The notes below the pieces were generated by a model. It was not told the origin of the DNA. It was given only the letters and a program-made list of their open reading frames with translations, and did no database searches. A program made the position numbers and the translations under genes. From Pseudomonas fluorescens (GTDB lineage Bacteria > Pseudomonadota > Gammaproteobacteria > Pseudomonadales > Pseudomonadaceae), in contig LR782234.1 of NCBI GenBank assembly GCA_902825215.1, positions 4,216,001-4,280,000 of the forward strand: DNA of 64,000 nucleotides, written 5' to 3'. This document shows positions 7,967 to 18,244 of the stretch, piece by piece; positions within the stretch are counted from its first letter, which is position 1; every line of letters starts with the position of its first letter.

Positions 7967-9133
7967 CTAGGCGCTTTCTTCCTCGGCCTGGAAGACCTCG
8001 ATAAGCTTCTGATTGTAGTCATCAAGGTAGCTCTGAAGCCCATCACGGTCGATTAACCGTACGCCCGCCGTGCTAGCCAGCTCCTTCGCTGATTTCGTGT
8101 AGTAGGAGTTCGTGACGACCATCGCCTCGTCACACCCGTAGAAGGCTTTAGCGGAGATGGCCTGCTGCACAGCCGCGTTGCCTACGGAGCCCGAATAGTT
8201 CTTAGCCTGGATGACCATGTTTTTACCGAACCGGGTAACGAAAAGATCGGCACCCTGATCAGCAGTTTTCTTGGTTTCCTTAACGTCATAGCCAATGGTC
8301 TGGAAGATCTCAACCAGGAAAGCTTCAAATTGAAATCCGTCCATAGCATCCACCAGATACATGGTGATGAACTGATTCGGATTGAAATGCTCCAGCTGAG
8401 ATCCCAGACGCTCGACGAGAATATCGAAATAAATTTCCTCGCAGAGGCTCAGGCCATTCCGGAAAGCCTGTATCGGGAGGAGCGGCACACCAGATGTCGA
8501 CGCCGCTTGGGGATTGAATTGGACATTGGGGAATGCAACGTCATTTTCCCACATGTAGTAATAGAACAAAGCCAAGTCAGACCTAAACGTTGTCCCAGCC
8601 TCTTCAATCCAAGAGCGCAGGGTGTCGGCCAGATCAGCTCGAATGTGGCGGGTAAGCTGTCTCGAGAAACCCAGGTAGACTGAGTTGAAGGCGGTTGTTT
8701 GCAGCAGCTTGTCCATGAGAGATGGAAGTCCTTCGAGCTCGTCAAAGCCTTTGCGAATTAAAACCTCCCTGAACAGCTCTCTTTCACTGTAGGCACCATC
8801 CAAGCGTGGGCCGGGCACGCCTGCGTCGTCACTACTACCTGCGCTCTCGCGTGTCGTGTGGATGAAGTTTGTGAAATATGGATGCTTCAGCTCTGCGTAT
8901 TTTCTCAAGACATTGTTCAGAAGGTCGTTGAGCTGGGCTTGCTCTTTCTTCTTACCGAAGAAGTCCTGAATCAAGCCTTTAGATCTGTATTGAAAATCAG
9001 GGTAGAACGAAGGATCCAGCGGAGTGAGGTGCTGCAGAGTGAGCTCTGATGATGGAGAAACTTGGGAGCCCATGCACCATGGACATGCCGCCTCGAAAGT
9101 AGTCCTGCTGCATCCATTGCATTGGTAAATCAT
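7967..9133 (-). CDS. Mrr-type restriction endonuclease with N-terminal zinc ribbon
   Basis: From the ATG at 9133 the protein is 388 residues. A zinc ribbon at the very N-terminus has C5-x2-C8 and C17-x2-C20. A helical middle follows, then a C-terminal Mrr catalytic domain with the motif series FEAFLVEIF, DQGADLFV, VIQAKNYSG and AVQQAISAKAFY. The D / QxK core is typical of Mrr nucleases, which cut modified or otherwise recognised DNA. The start at 9133 is chosen over the upstream ATG at 9157 because AAGGA sits 9 nt before it. It is the first gene of a pair with DUF4238. No methylase lies nearby, so it is probably a type IV-like or abortive nuclease (inference). Confidence 0.8.
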   Translation of the reverse strand: MIYQCNGCSRTTFEAACPWCMGSQVSPSSELTLQHLTPLDPSFYPDFQYRSKGLIQDFFGKKKEQAQLNDLLNNVLRKYAELKHPYFTNFIHTTRESAGSSDDAGVPGPRLDGAYSERELFREVLIRKGFDELEGLPSLMDKLLQTTAFNSVYLGFSRQLTRHIRADLADTLRSWIEEAGTTFRSDLALFYYYMWENDVAFPNVQFNPQAASTSGVPLLPIQAFRNGLSLCEEIYFDILVERLGSQLEHFNPNQFITMYLVDAMDGFQFEAFLVEIFQTIGYDVKETKKTADQGADLFVTRFGKNMVIQAKNYSGSVGNAAVQQAISAKAFYGCDEAMVVTNSYYTKSAKELASTAGVRLIDRDGLQSYLDDYNQKLIEVFQAEEESA

Positions 9134-9358
9134 CGTTTCCGTTCCTTCCCAAGTCATCGCGTGCCTTCACGCACATCGCTGCTAGCGACCATAGCTCAGT
9201 GCTATCACTCAGTCCACGAGCTTGTCTCCACTACACACAGCCGCACAAATGATGGCGAAATCGCACCACGGCGATTGGAGTGCCGGGCCGGCTAAGCTAG
9301 AGTTTCTGTATCTATCAGCCGGACGCTCCGTTGCTGAGCAGTCATCAGGGAAGCGACT

Positions 9359-11656
9359 ATGCAAATTCAGCATCTGGAAATCGCGAACTTCCGCAAGCTC
9401 CTATCCGTACGGGTCGACCTCGCAGCCGAGACCACACTCCTCGTCGGAGCCAACAACAGTGGCAAATCATCTGCGATGCTGGCCTTGCGCAAGTTCCTGC
9501 TATCGAAAGCATCGATTTTCAGATTGCAAGATCTCACTCTGAGCCATCTCGCCACAATTGATGCCATTGGTGAAGCTTGGGAAGCTGCAGATGATAGCTT
9601 CCCCATCCCAGTCGCAAATGAATGGGCTGACTGGTTGCCAACGCTAGATATTTGGCTTGAAGCAGCTCAGGGCGAGCTTCATCACATCCGAGATCTCATA
9701 CCGAACTTCGCCTGGAAAGGCGGCCATGTCGGTATGCGGTTCCGGCTGGAACCGGATGATATGCCAACGCTGTTCGTCGATTACCGCAAAGAGCGAGCAC
9801 GAGTGAAGGAGCTTCAGCAGGAAATTCAAAAACAGGCAGCGCTAGGTACACAGCCACCATCGCTTCCGCTCTGGCCGCAGAGCTTGCATGACTACCTAAA
9901 TCGGCGGATTGGTAAAACCTTCAAGATCCGATGGTACCGACTCGATCCAGGCCAGCTACGAGCACCAAATCCTGCGACTCGTAAAGCTAACCAGCAACCG
10001 CTTGCGGCCACTGCTACGCCACTTGAACGCAATCCCCTAACAGACCTGATTCGAGTCCACGAGATCAATGCTCAACGCGGCTTTGGTGACAGCGCTGACG
10101 AAGGAGTCCTAGAGGGAGGACATGGATCGGGCAGGAAGCTCTCGGAACAATTGCGAGCGTACTACAGCAGGCATCTCGATCCTGGCGATAGCCCAGATAT
10201 TTCAGATTTGGAGGCACTCAGAGCAATTGAGGCAGCTCAAACTGCCTTTGACACTCGCTTGAGCAAGAGCTTCGCGCCTGCGCTCAAAGAAGTTGCCGGC
10301 TTGGGCTATCCAAATAACTCCGACCCGTCCATTCGAGTTTCCACCCGCCTCGCCCCTACCGACGGGATGAACCACGAAGCAGCGGTGCTGTTTGAATTGG
10401 ATTCCGTTGGAGGAGCCCCTGGAGCACCGCCTCTTAGGCTTCCGGAAACGTCCAACGGGCTCGGATACCAGAACCTCATCTCAATGATATTCCGATTGAT
10501 GGCATTTCGAGATGAATGGCTGAAGAAGTACAGAAGTCCTGAAGAGCAAAGTGCTACTGGTGTTGAGCCTATACATTTGGTTCTAATAGAAGAGCCGGAG
10601 GCTCACCTGCACGTCCAGGTTCAGCAAGCATTTATAAAACACGCCTACCATGTGCTTTGCAGCGACCCATTGTTAGCGAAGTATCCGAACCTCAGAACAC
10701 AGCTGATGGTCAGTTCACACTCCAGCCACGTAGCTCATGAAATTGACTACGAAAACTTGAGATACTTCCGCAGGCTTCCGTCCGGCATGGCCGGGATATC
10801 AATCCCAGTCTCTACCGTCTCCAACCTGAGTACAGTGTTCGGCGAGTCCAATCAAACGAAGGAATTTGTTACCCGTTATCTTCGGGCCCAACATGCCGAC
10901 CTGTTCTTTGCAGATGCGGTGATCCTTGTTGAAGGGGCCGCTGAGCGTATCATGCTTCCTCATTTTTTGCGGCAGCACTTTCGTTTCCTAGACCAGTGCT
11001 ACATAACCATTTTGGATATTGGGGGAAGTCACGCGCATCGGCTCCGGCCCCTTATCGATGCGTTGGGCATTGTCACCCTGGTGATAACTGACTTGGACGC
11101 GGGTCTCCTACAGGTCGGCAAACCTGTCGAGAGGAAGAAAGGCCAAACCACTAACAACCCAACCGTGCGCCATTGGATGCGCGCAGCAGGCCTTGGACAT
11201 GATGTGGACTCATTACTAGATCTGTCCTTCGGCAGTAAAGCACAGCAAATTGACGATCTGTTTTCGATCAGGATCGCTTATCAGACGCCCATTACTGTCC
11301 GCTTACCCAAAACTGGGCTAGATATCGAAGCATTACCAAATACCTTTGAAGACAGCCTCGTCCTGAGCAATACAGAGCATTTTGCTAACAAAACGGGGCG
11401 CGGGCTGATGCGATCCTTTGCCAAGGCGCTACGTGAAGCAGAAACATCCTTAGAGCTTGGCACCGAGCTATTCACCAAGCTCAAGGATGGTGATAAGGCT
11501 GAGTTCGCACTACACGTTCTCGGCGACTCTAATTTCGCCACGTTGAAGGTGCCTACTTACATCCATGAAGGCTTGGCGTGGTTGCAGTCCAAGCTCGAAA
11601 GAAAAAGCAAAGAGCTACTGATCATCCCTTCAGCGATTCTCGAGGTGACGCCATGA
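9359..11656 (+). CDS. OLD-family ATP-dependent nuclease, Gabija GajA-like
   Basis: The ABC-type ATPase N-terminus has Walker A GANNSGKSS from residue 30 and the Walker B region LVLIEEPEAHLH, followed by the VSSHSSHVAHE switch. A C-terminal TOPRIM nuclease domain has the acidic residue in ILVEGAAE (about E525) and the DxD pair in TDLDAG (about 578-580). This is the OLD layout. The next gene is a UvrD-like helicase starting in an ATGA overlap, which is the gene pair that defines Gabija (class 2 OLD). At 765 residues it is clearly longer than the classical GajA (under 600), with extra sequence between the ATPase and TOPRIM parts. AGGGA lies 7 nt before the ATG. Antiphage DNA cleavage is the expected role. 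Confidence 0.85.
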   Translation: MQIQHLEIANFRKLLSVRVDLAAETTLLVGANNSGKSSAMLALRKFLLSKASIFRLQDLTLSHLATIDAIGEAWEAADDSFPIPVANEWADWLPTLDIWLEAAQGELHHIRDLIPNFAWKGGHVGMRFRLEPDDMPTLFVDYRKERARVKELQQEIQKQAALGTQPPSLPLWPQSLHDYLNRRIGKTFKIRWYRLDPGQLRAPNPATRKANQQPLAATATPLERNPLTDLIRVHEINAQRGFGDSADEGVLEGGHGSGRKLSEQLRAYYSRHLDPGDSPDISDLEALRAIEAAQTAFDTRLSKSFAPALKEVAGLGYPNNSDPSIRVSTRLAPTDGMNHEAAVLFELDSVGGAPGAPPLRLPETSNGLGYQNLISMIFRLMAFRDEWLKKYRSPEEQSATGVEPIHLVLIEEPEAHLHVQVQQAFIKHAYHVLCSDPLLAKYPNLRTQLMVSSHSSHVAHEIDYENLRYFRRLPSGMAGISIPVSTVSNLSTVFGESNQTKEFVTRYLRAQHADLFFADAVILVEGAAERIMLPHFLRQHFRFLDQCYITILDIGGSHAHRLRPLIDALGIVTLVITDLDAGLLQVGKPVERKKGQTTNNPTVRHWMRAAGLGHDVDSLLDLSFGSKAQQIDDLFSIRIAYQTPITVRLPKTGLDIEALPNTFEDSLVLSNTEHFANKTGRGLMRSFAKALREAETSLELGTELFTKLKDGDKAEFALHVLGDSNFATLKVPTYIHEGLAWLQSKLERKSKELLIIPSAILEVTP

Positions 11657-13524
11657 GCCGGCAGCCGGAAGCTGCTACGGATGATATTCCAGATGCCGAT
11701 GAGATCATTCAGGAATGTCTGAATCTCGACCATCCGAAGAGTTTTTTCCTATACGCCGGCGCAGGCTCTGGAAAAACCCACTCATTGGTCGAGGCCGTGA
11801 AAAACCTGAAGAGTAGGGAGCGGCAACGGCTGACATTTGAAGGGCGTCAAATCGCGATCATCACCTATACAAATGCTGCATCCGAGGAAATTTCCCGCCG
11901 TCTTGAACACGATCCATTGGTGGTCGTATCAACTATCCACGCGTTCTCTTGGCGGATGATTCAAGGCTTTAATACCGACATTCGTGAGTGGCTTAGGGTC
12001 AAGCTCACGCGAGATATCGGCGAGCTTAATGAGAAGCTCGGAAAGGCTCGAGGACAAAACAAGACATTTCTAGCAAATCAAGCTTCAAGGGATAGCAAAG
12101 CCCGTCGCCTTGATTCCCTGGATGAGATATCAACATTCATTTACAGCCCTACCGGCGACAATCGCGGTAGGCAAGCCCTAAATCATAGTGAAGTCATTCA
12201 AATGGCCGCCGCTTTTATTCAGCAGCCTCCATTGCTGAACGTTATGGCGGATCTGCATCCGGTACTCTTGATCGATGAGAGCCAAGATACTTATGGGCCT
12301 CTCATGGACGCTTTTCTCCAAGCACAATCCCTTATCCCTGACCGTTTTTGTCTCGGGCTTCTCGGCGATACCATGCAGCGTATCTACAACGATGGAAAGG
12401 TGCGCTTGGAGGAAGCGATCCCTCGAGACTGGGCTATACCCGAAAAACGTATGAACCGTCGGTGCCCAACACGGGTCGTTGATCTGATCAACGTAATCCG
12501 TGCGAGCGCAGATAGTCATCAGCAGAAGCCAAAGCCTGACGCTATAGAAGGCATTGTTCGAATGTTTTGCACCCAACAGATACCAGGTCAAGGTTTCGAG
12601 CTGGAGGAAGACATCGCACGCCGCATGGCCGCCATCACCGGCGACGGTCAGTGGGCAATTGGTAAAGACGGGAGAAAATCCCTCATTCTTGAACACAAGA
12701 TGGCCGGACGCCGAATGGGGTTTGAGGGTGTGTTCACACCGTTGTATGGAGTTGAGCACCTGCGAACGGGGCTACTGGATGGAACACTGCCAATCTTGAA
12801 ACTGTTCTTCGAACGGGTAAACCCTATCCTTCAAGCTGCCAAGACGAACAGTTTCAGCCTCATGGAGGCTGTGCGGCTTCAGTCTCCGCTTCTCGATACT
12901 AAATCCATAAAAGACGCGCCCGACCAGTTAGCCTTGCTTGATAAAGCAGGATCAGCAACTAAGTCGTTGTGCGAACTATTCAACTCCAACGATCCTCAGA
13001 TCAGTGAAGTGGCTCATATTCTGTTTGAAACAGGCCTACTAAATCTCCCTGACCGCCTAGTGACAGCTCTATTGCTGGGCGTCACAACTGATGATCCTCC
13101 CGACACATCGGATCGTGATGCATTAGAAACCCATGCATACCAGACTTTACTAGGGCGCCCTTTCTCGGAAATGGCTGCGTTCGCTGGCTATACCGAGGGA
13201 CTATCCCCTTTTGACACTCACCAAGGTGTGAAGGGACTAGAGTTCCCTAGAGTCATGGTTATCCTAAACGACGAAGAAGCAGGTGGTTTCCTTTTTAGTT
13301 ACGACAAACTCTTGGGGGTCAAGCCTGCTTCTGAAAGCGATGTCAAAAATCAACGCGAGGGCAAAGATGACTCCTTGGCTCGCACTCGTCGCCTGCTGTA
13401 CGTCACTTGCAGCCGGGCCGAAGAAAGTCTTGCGATTGTGGTTTACACCGCTCAGCCTGCGACGGCGAAACAGCGAGTGATTGAGGCAGGATGGCTCCAG
13501 CCAGAGGAGATCGAAATCCTATGA
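11653..13524 (+). CDS. UvrD/Rep-like helicase, Gabija GajB-like
   Basis: A superfamily 1 helicase with Walker A AGAGSGKTHS (about 36-45), motif Ia TYTNAASEEI, motif II LLIDESQDT (about 204), THQGVKGLEFPRV (about 521) and motif VI RRLLYVTCSRAEESL (about 578). The start is the ATG at 11653, overlapping the TGA of the upstream OLD gene (ATGA), which implies translational coupling. Length is 623 residues, above the roughly 500 of classical GajB. In Gabija the helicase-like subunit binds GajA and relieves or transmits nucleotide-dependent control of DNA cleavage. The pairing makes the assignment strong, although this is a long variant. Confidence 0.85.
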   Translation: MSRQPEAATDDIPDADEIIQECLNLDHPKSFFLYAGAGSGKTHSLVEAVKNLKSRERQRLTFEGRQIAIITYTNAASEEISRRLEHDPLVVVSTIHAFSWRMIQGFNTDIREWLRVKLTRDIGELNEKLGKARGQNKTFLANQASRDSKARRLDSLDEISTFIYSPTGDNRGRQALNHSEVIQMAAAFIQQPPLLNVMADLHPVLLIDESQDTYGPLMDAFLQAQSLIPDRFCLGLLGDTMQRIYNDGKVRLEEAIPRDWAIPEKRMNRRCPTRVVDLINVIRASADSHQQKPKPDAIEGIVRMFCTQQIPGQGFELEEDIARRMAAITGDGQWAIGKDGRKSLILEHKMAGRRMGFEGVFTPLYGVEHLRTGLLDGTLPILKLFFERVNPILQAAKTNSFSLMEAVRLQSPLLDTKSIKDAPDQLALLDKAGSATKSLCELFNSNDPQISEVAHILFETGLLNLPDRLVTALLLGVTTDDPPDTSDRDALETHAYQTLLGRPFSEMAAFAGYTEGLSPFDTHQGVKGLEFPRVMVILNDEEAGGFLFSYDKLLGVKPASESDVKNQREGKDDSLARTRRLLYVTCSRAEESLAIVVYTAQPATAKQRVIEAGWLQPEEIEIL

Positions 13525-13638
13525 CCTCCTCTCGCAGCTAGCTGGCCGGTAACCGAGCTGGGGTTATTTCCCTGCTATGGAGTGGGCCACCTTTCGGCTT
13601 GGCAGGCTATCTATTCTCGGCAGTTTGAAACTCACTGA

Positions 13639-16600
13639 CTAGAGCCTGCCAACTCGTTTGGTATAGACCGTTATGTAGTCTTTTTCCGGCTTGATCTTAC
13701 CTACAAAACCACGATCGTTGAGCGTCTGACAAAGACGAACATCAAGCTCCGAATTCGGCAACCGCACAGTTCGTTTATCCCCCAACAACTCAGCGTATCC
13801 ACCGGAGAGAGAAGCCAGTATCGACGAGGTCGTAGCCCAATCGACATGTAGTTTGAGAGCCTGATGCAATAGCTCCTGCTTTTCACGTTGCGAAAGACTC
13901 GCATCGCACGCACGCGACGCAATGATGCTTCTGCAATTACGGGGCATGACGAAATTCTCGGCATTAGCCCTGGCGCATACCAATGCAAGTCTCCCGACTA
14001 CATTAGCTTGGCTAGCCTCTTCTCGCTCAACCAAACCCTCCCACATCTCGGCAATATCACCAATAGGCACACTACGCGCGGCGCTGATCAAACCGACAGT
14101 CTTCGGATCGAGCTTTCGTAGGTCGACGTAGTCACGGGCATCAGCCCAGCACCTGATCAGATACGCCGCCTCTGCGTTTGGATCATTGTTGCCAATTTCC
14201 TCCAGAACCTCACCATCGAAGGGCACGAAATGAGCCTGGGCCAGAAACGCCCATCGGTCAGCCGATATTTTCAGCCCTACGAGAGACTCAGGGCCGACAG
14301 TGGTACTCCCGAAAATTTCATCCAGCGAGTCATCGTCAATCTCCGAAGCCAGCAAATAGGCTTTCAGGTCATCCGCCTCATCTCTCGCATCATCCCAAAG
14401 CCGCTGAGCTTCACGGGCGTTCCTAGCAAGGAATGCTGTAAAGATGTCTCGGATACGATCCTGTTCTTCCTTGTCAATCGATTCAGATGAAGTCTCTGTT
14501 GGCCTTACAACCATGCCGAGATAGTAGCTCCACGCAGCATTTGGGACGGAGGTCACACGGTCTAGTTCAAGAGCCTTCTCCCAAATGTTATCGGTGAACC
14601 CTTTCAAGTCATCAATCAAACATTCAGTGTGCTGGAACAAATCCTCCTGCACTTCTTGATCATCCTCTACTAGGCCAAGAATGTACCTAAGGGACTCAGT
14701 GTCTTCCCGAAGCTTACCTTGTTGCTTCATGAGCTCGAAGATGAAGTCTTCAGGAGCAATCTCAATCAATGAATCAAGTCCTGCGAGACTTAACTTTCGA
14801 AGACGCTTGTAAGTGACATCTCCCCCCTCGTCCGCAAACGTTTTCAGGATCAATGTCATCATCGGGAGACTCAGTTGCAAGCAGCCCCAGCCAATCAATT
14901 GGCCCAGCGTACTCGCACCGACCTCTGCAGTGAGATTATTGAAGCGAACAGGCTCGCGGCGAAGCCACGCCCAGCCATCGATGTTTGAGGCCATACCTGT
15001 GACCAAGTGGTTAACACCCGAGAGACTGGCGATAACTTCAAGCAACGTCTGCCGATGAGCCATAACCTCAAGTTGTTGCTGAGACAACGCGTCCATGATC
15101 CCGCACATCAAAGCCTGTCGAGCGTCAGCCTCATTAAATCGCTCAGTGCTCAAGATCACGGCGAACAACTCAGGGGCGAGTGCATGCAAAGCGCGAACGA
15201 GCGATAACCTAGCATCCCCTGCAAGGATGATGGATACAGCCTCAGCCAATCGGCCCGCATTCTGGTGGCCGCTTTGCAGGATGACGTCCAGCTTTTGCGT
15301 CCTTGTGTCGGACAACTCAGTGAGTGGCGCCGATAGTGAGAGTTGGACAATTAGGTCAGCGATAATGCCTTTGCCATCCCCGAGAGCATCGTGCTCCAAT
15401 TTGGCGGCCACTCGCTCAGGATTCCGGACTGGCGAGGCGACGTCGAGGGTGGCACGGCGCCTGAGTGCGAGAATCAGATTCTGATCGTCGCGAGTCAGCG
15501 AGCCTTCGTAGAAAAATCCAAGATAATCTGTGTAATCGGTATCGAGGTAGCCAGCGCGCATTAGGTAAACGACGATCTCCATTCCTGCCAGCCGCTGGTC
15601 AATGATTGCTCCATAATCACCACGGGCAGCTTCACGGAAGGAAATCGTCTTGATCTCGGTCAGCTTCCTTTCTGCCGCCCCAATGGCCTCATCCATTGAC
15701 TTTATGGACTGATGAATCCATGCGAGACGCGTACGATAGGATGCCTGTTTAAGCGCGTCATTTGGACGAACAATATTTCCAACTGGGTTGTGATGCGCCC
15801 ACTGTGAATAGAGGGTGGCTTTGAGTTGCTCAGCCTCACAGATTCTAGTGAAGACGTCGTCCTGTAGAAATTCGTTGAGGCTTACCCGCTCAGAACCGTT
15901 TACTAAAACATAATTTGCACCGTCTATTCCGCTCGCCCTCAGCACCTCGAACCAGACACTTAACCTAAGATCGATTACGCGCTCATCACCGTGTTCCTCA
16001 CGCCGGGACTTATCTTCGATTAATCGTTCGAGCTCAGCGAGTGCCTGCGATGGTTGGTTAGCCCAAGCAGACAACCCCGTGAGCAAGCTGTACACCTTCC
16101 CCCTCCGCTTAACCAGCTCTGCAAATTCTTCCGGGTAGAGGTTCCTGAGCACCACGATGGCAAACAACTTGTTTTGATCCAGCTTGAGGCCACCTTGGGA
16201 CAGCAGGCTCGCAAAAATGTCGTACTCATTGACGATGTTCTTTATCAGCCGCATCTCATCTATGTAATAGCAGACGGTCTCCACGAGAATTGGGTCAAGA
16301 TCATTACCCAGCTTTTTGCCATCAACAGCCCGAGCCATCATGAGCTCTTGAAGCTTCTCCCTTGAGTTTTCAGAATTGACGACAGGGATCACCGGGATAA
16401 TCAGATCAAAAAATTTCGTCTTGTCGGTGACGGTAAACAGCTCGTCACGAATAGCGTAAATGAAGTGAACAGGTCGAATTATTTGGGGCGAGTGCCGGAT
16501 AGTGAAGTTGATCTCGCGCAAGCGAAAAAATATTTCCTGAGTTCCAAAACGATCCAGATCCTCAATCACCACGACGCGGACATCGCTTCGTTCAAAGCAA

Positions 16601-17433
16601 TAGATAATTTCATCTACGTTCTTGTGGAGTACGGATCCGTGATTCACGGCCTCGAGCTTTCCACCCTTCAACGTTAAGCCGTCGATACTGAACATAGATA
16701 GAAATTTGAGTCCCGAGTAGAGAAGATACAAACCACCCAGCCCCGTTACCGAGACTGCCAGCCAACCCGGGATCATTAACAGGCTCGTTAGCAACCAAGC
16801 AGGATCTAACGTAGGTATCTCCTTCAATGTAGGGACATAAAGCCGCAGGCACGCAATGAGCATTACTCCCCAAAAAATCGTGCGCCTAGCGATGCTACGC
16901 CCTGATGTCTGGACAATTCGCTTGAGCCTGGTTTTGGGTACGCGTGCAGTTGGCACGGCGTAAAGCAGCTGCTGGACAATCGTTTCCTCGATCCTTGCGA
17001 TCAAATCGCTTGAGGTATTACTCTCGCCGGAATCCTTTACTGACTGGGAGCTTCTGGCTGAAGTCTCAGAGCGTTCCGCGTCCGAAACCGTCAACGGTGG
17101 AGGTGCATCTTTGCTGAATGTTGCGAGTGAAACATAAGCCGTTTGAAATTCTGGATGCCGCTCAAAAAAGGTCTTCAGGACACTGCTCTTACCTGCCCCA
17201 TATCCACCAGTAAGTGCGATGTTCAGAACCTCATCCTTTCCCAGTGCGCCAAGCAATTCGCGTTCATAGCGATCAAAGTGGTCACTATCGATGAGGACTG
17301 GTGTGAGTGGCTCAAAAGAACCTGGCGACGAAGATGCGGAGCACAGAGACTGGAAGATGCGGATCCCTTCTTTAGCAGCAACCAAAAAAGCGGCATATTT
17401 TAGTTTGATACTGGCTGACAGTCCCTGTGACAT
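13639..17433 (-). CDS. YobI-family P-loop NTPase, giant membrane-associated protein
   Basis: About 1264 residues. The opening LTPVL... NIALTGGYGAGKSS (Walker A at 75-84) and the Walker B VVVIEDLDRF belong to the YobI/KAP-like P-loop NTPases. Two membrane segments interrupt the NTPase region at about 170-186 and 205-240, as in KAP-type NTPases. The remaining ~800 residues are helical with no recognised domain and may be a sensor scaffold. The ATG at 17433 is preferred, with AGGA 6 nt upstream; a TTG lies two codons earlier. It converges on the Gabija-like pair with 114 bp between. YobI-type NTPases occur in defence islands; that role is inferred here. Confidence 0.7.
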   Translation of the reverse strand: MSQGLSASIKLKYAAFLVAAKEGIRIFQSLCSASSSPGSFEPLTPVLIDSDHFDRYERELLGALGKDEVLNIALTGGYGAGKSSVLKTFFERHPEFQTAYVSLATFSKDAPPPLTVSDAERSETSARSSQSVKDSGESNTSSDLIARIEETIVQQLLYAVPTARVPKTRLKRIVQTSGRSIARRTIFWGVMLIACLRLYVPTLKEIPTLDPAWLLTSLLMIPGWLAVSVTGLGGLYLLYSGLKFLSMFSIDGLTLKGGKLEAVNHGSVLHKNVDEIIYCFERSDVRVVVIEDLDRFGTQEIFFRLREINFTIRHSPQIIRPVHFIYAIRDELFTVTDKTKFFDLIIPVIPVVNSENSREKLQELMMARAVDGKKLGNDLDPILVETVCYYIDEMRLIKNIVNEYDIFASLLSQGGLKLDQNKLFAIVVLRNLYPEEFAELVKRRGKVYSLLTGLSAWANQPSQALAELERLIEDKSRREEHGDERVIDLRLSVWFEVLRASGIDGANYVLVNGSERVSLNEFLQDDVFTRICEAEQLKATLYSQWAHHNPVGNIVRPNDALKQASYRTRLAWIHQSIKSMDEAIGAAERKLTEIKTISFREAARGDYGAIIDQRLAGMEIVVYLMRAGYLDTDYTDYLGFFYEGSLTRDDQNLILALRRRATLDVASPVRNPERVAAKLEHDALGDGKGIIADLIVQLSLSAPLTELSDTRTQKLDVILQSGHQNAGRLAEAVSIILAGDARLSLVRALHALAPELFAVILSTERFNEADARQALMCGIMDALSQQQLEVMAHRQTLLEVIASLSGVNHLVTGMASNIDGWAWLRREPVRFNNLTAEVGASTLGQLIGWGCLQLSLPMMTLILKTFADEGGDVTYKRLRKLSLAGLDSLIEIAPEDFIFELMKQQGKLREDTESLRYILGLVEDDQEVQEDLFQHTECLIDDLKGFTDNIWEKALELDRVTSVPNAAWSYYLGMVVRPTETSSESIDKEEQDRIRDIFTAFLARNAREAQRLWDDARDEADDLKAYLLASEIDDDSLDEIFGSTTVGPESLVGLKISADRWAFLAQAHFVPFDGEVLEEIGNNDPNAEAAYLIRCWADARDYVDLRKLDPKTVGLISAARSVPIGDIAEMWEGLVEREEASQANVVGRLALVCARANAENFVMPRNCRSIIASRACDASLSQREKQELLHQALKLHVDWATTSSILASLSGGYAELLGDKRTVRLPNSELDVRLCQTLNDRGFVGKIKPEKDYITVYTKRVGRL

Positions 17434-17670
17434 AGGCAATCCTGGTTTTAGACACCCATACCTTCAGGCTTGGGCATCTGCAAAGTAATTGAGCACCAGT
17501 TAGGCCGGCGCCATCTTCTATAGCGGCTATATGCCATATTTACTAGGCTCTGAGCCAGCAATCCTTTAGAAGCCTAGATATTCAGCATCTCGCGACCCAA
17601 TGGTGACATTTGTTCTTCCAGCTTTGCTCAGGAACGACATCAAACCCATGGCTCGCATAGGACAGCGGAA

Positions 17671-17991
17671 ATGAAACAGCCTCGGTTCGACTTTGACCTC
17701 AAACGTGTCGCGCGCGAGCATTACATAACAGGCCAGTCAGCCATCAACTTTCCACATGCTGGAAGCATCACGGGTGGGTGGCACTTCCTTTCTTATTTTG
17801 ATCGGGAGTCCGGCGTGGCCAAGATGTCATTGGCAGGCATCCATTATCCTGACACCACAGCCTATTTTGGCGACCTCGGCATCACTGGCGTCACTGATCA
17901 GCTAGCTGAGCGTGGCTGGATTGTTGAAGGAAGGCGTCTGTTAACAGCGGATCACTACCCAGCACGCAGAAGTGCCAGTACAAGCAATTAG
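17671..17991 (+). pseudogene. 3'-truncated copy of small hypothetical gene
   Basis: The first ~95 codons (FDFDLKRVAREHYITG... GIHYPDTTAYFGDLGI) are closely similar in protein and DNA to the gene at 23186-23665. Similarity stops abruptly after the ADHY codons near 17957, where an unrelated 11-residue tail and a stop follow. The intact relative has 159 residues, so this copy lacks the last third. It looks like a duplication cut by recombination at the left side of the 1252-residue gene. The protein family is not recognised. Confidence 0.65.
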
Positions 17992-18244
17992 CCATTCGGA
18001 ATGGCCGTGGGCGCCAGGAAAATTTCGAGGGTAGATTTGCAAGGGGCGCAGCTAGCGATGAGCACACCGACACGGCGCATGGAAATCGCCGAGCTCACCT
18101 CTTTCGATTTAAGAGGTTTTGCGAGCTTAGATAAGAAAATCCCTCGCAAATCTCAACCGCCTGAGAATAAAGTGGCGGCAGTCCGTCCAGTAAAGCTGAA
18201 TTGAAAAATGGAACCTGCTGGCTACTGAAAACAGGAGATGAAAG

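Noticed and set aside
12178..12759. 193-residue open frame on the minus strand inside the UvrD-like helicase gene
   Set aside because: It lies wholly within a well-supported gene, has no family resemblance and no Shine-Dalgarno site.
18001..18204. 67-residue open frame between the truncated copy and the 1252-residue gene
   Set aside because: No ribosome-binding site and no similarity; it may be a remnant, but there is not enough to call.
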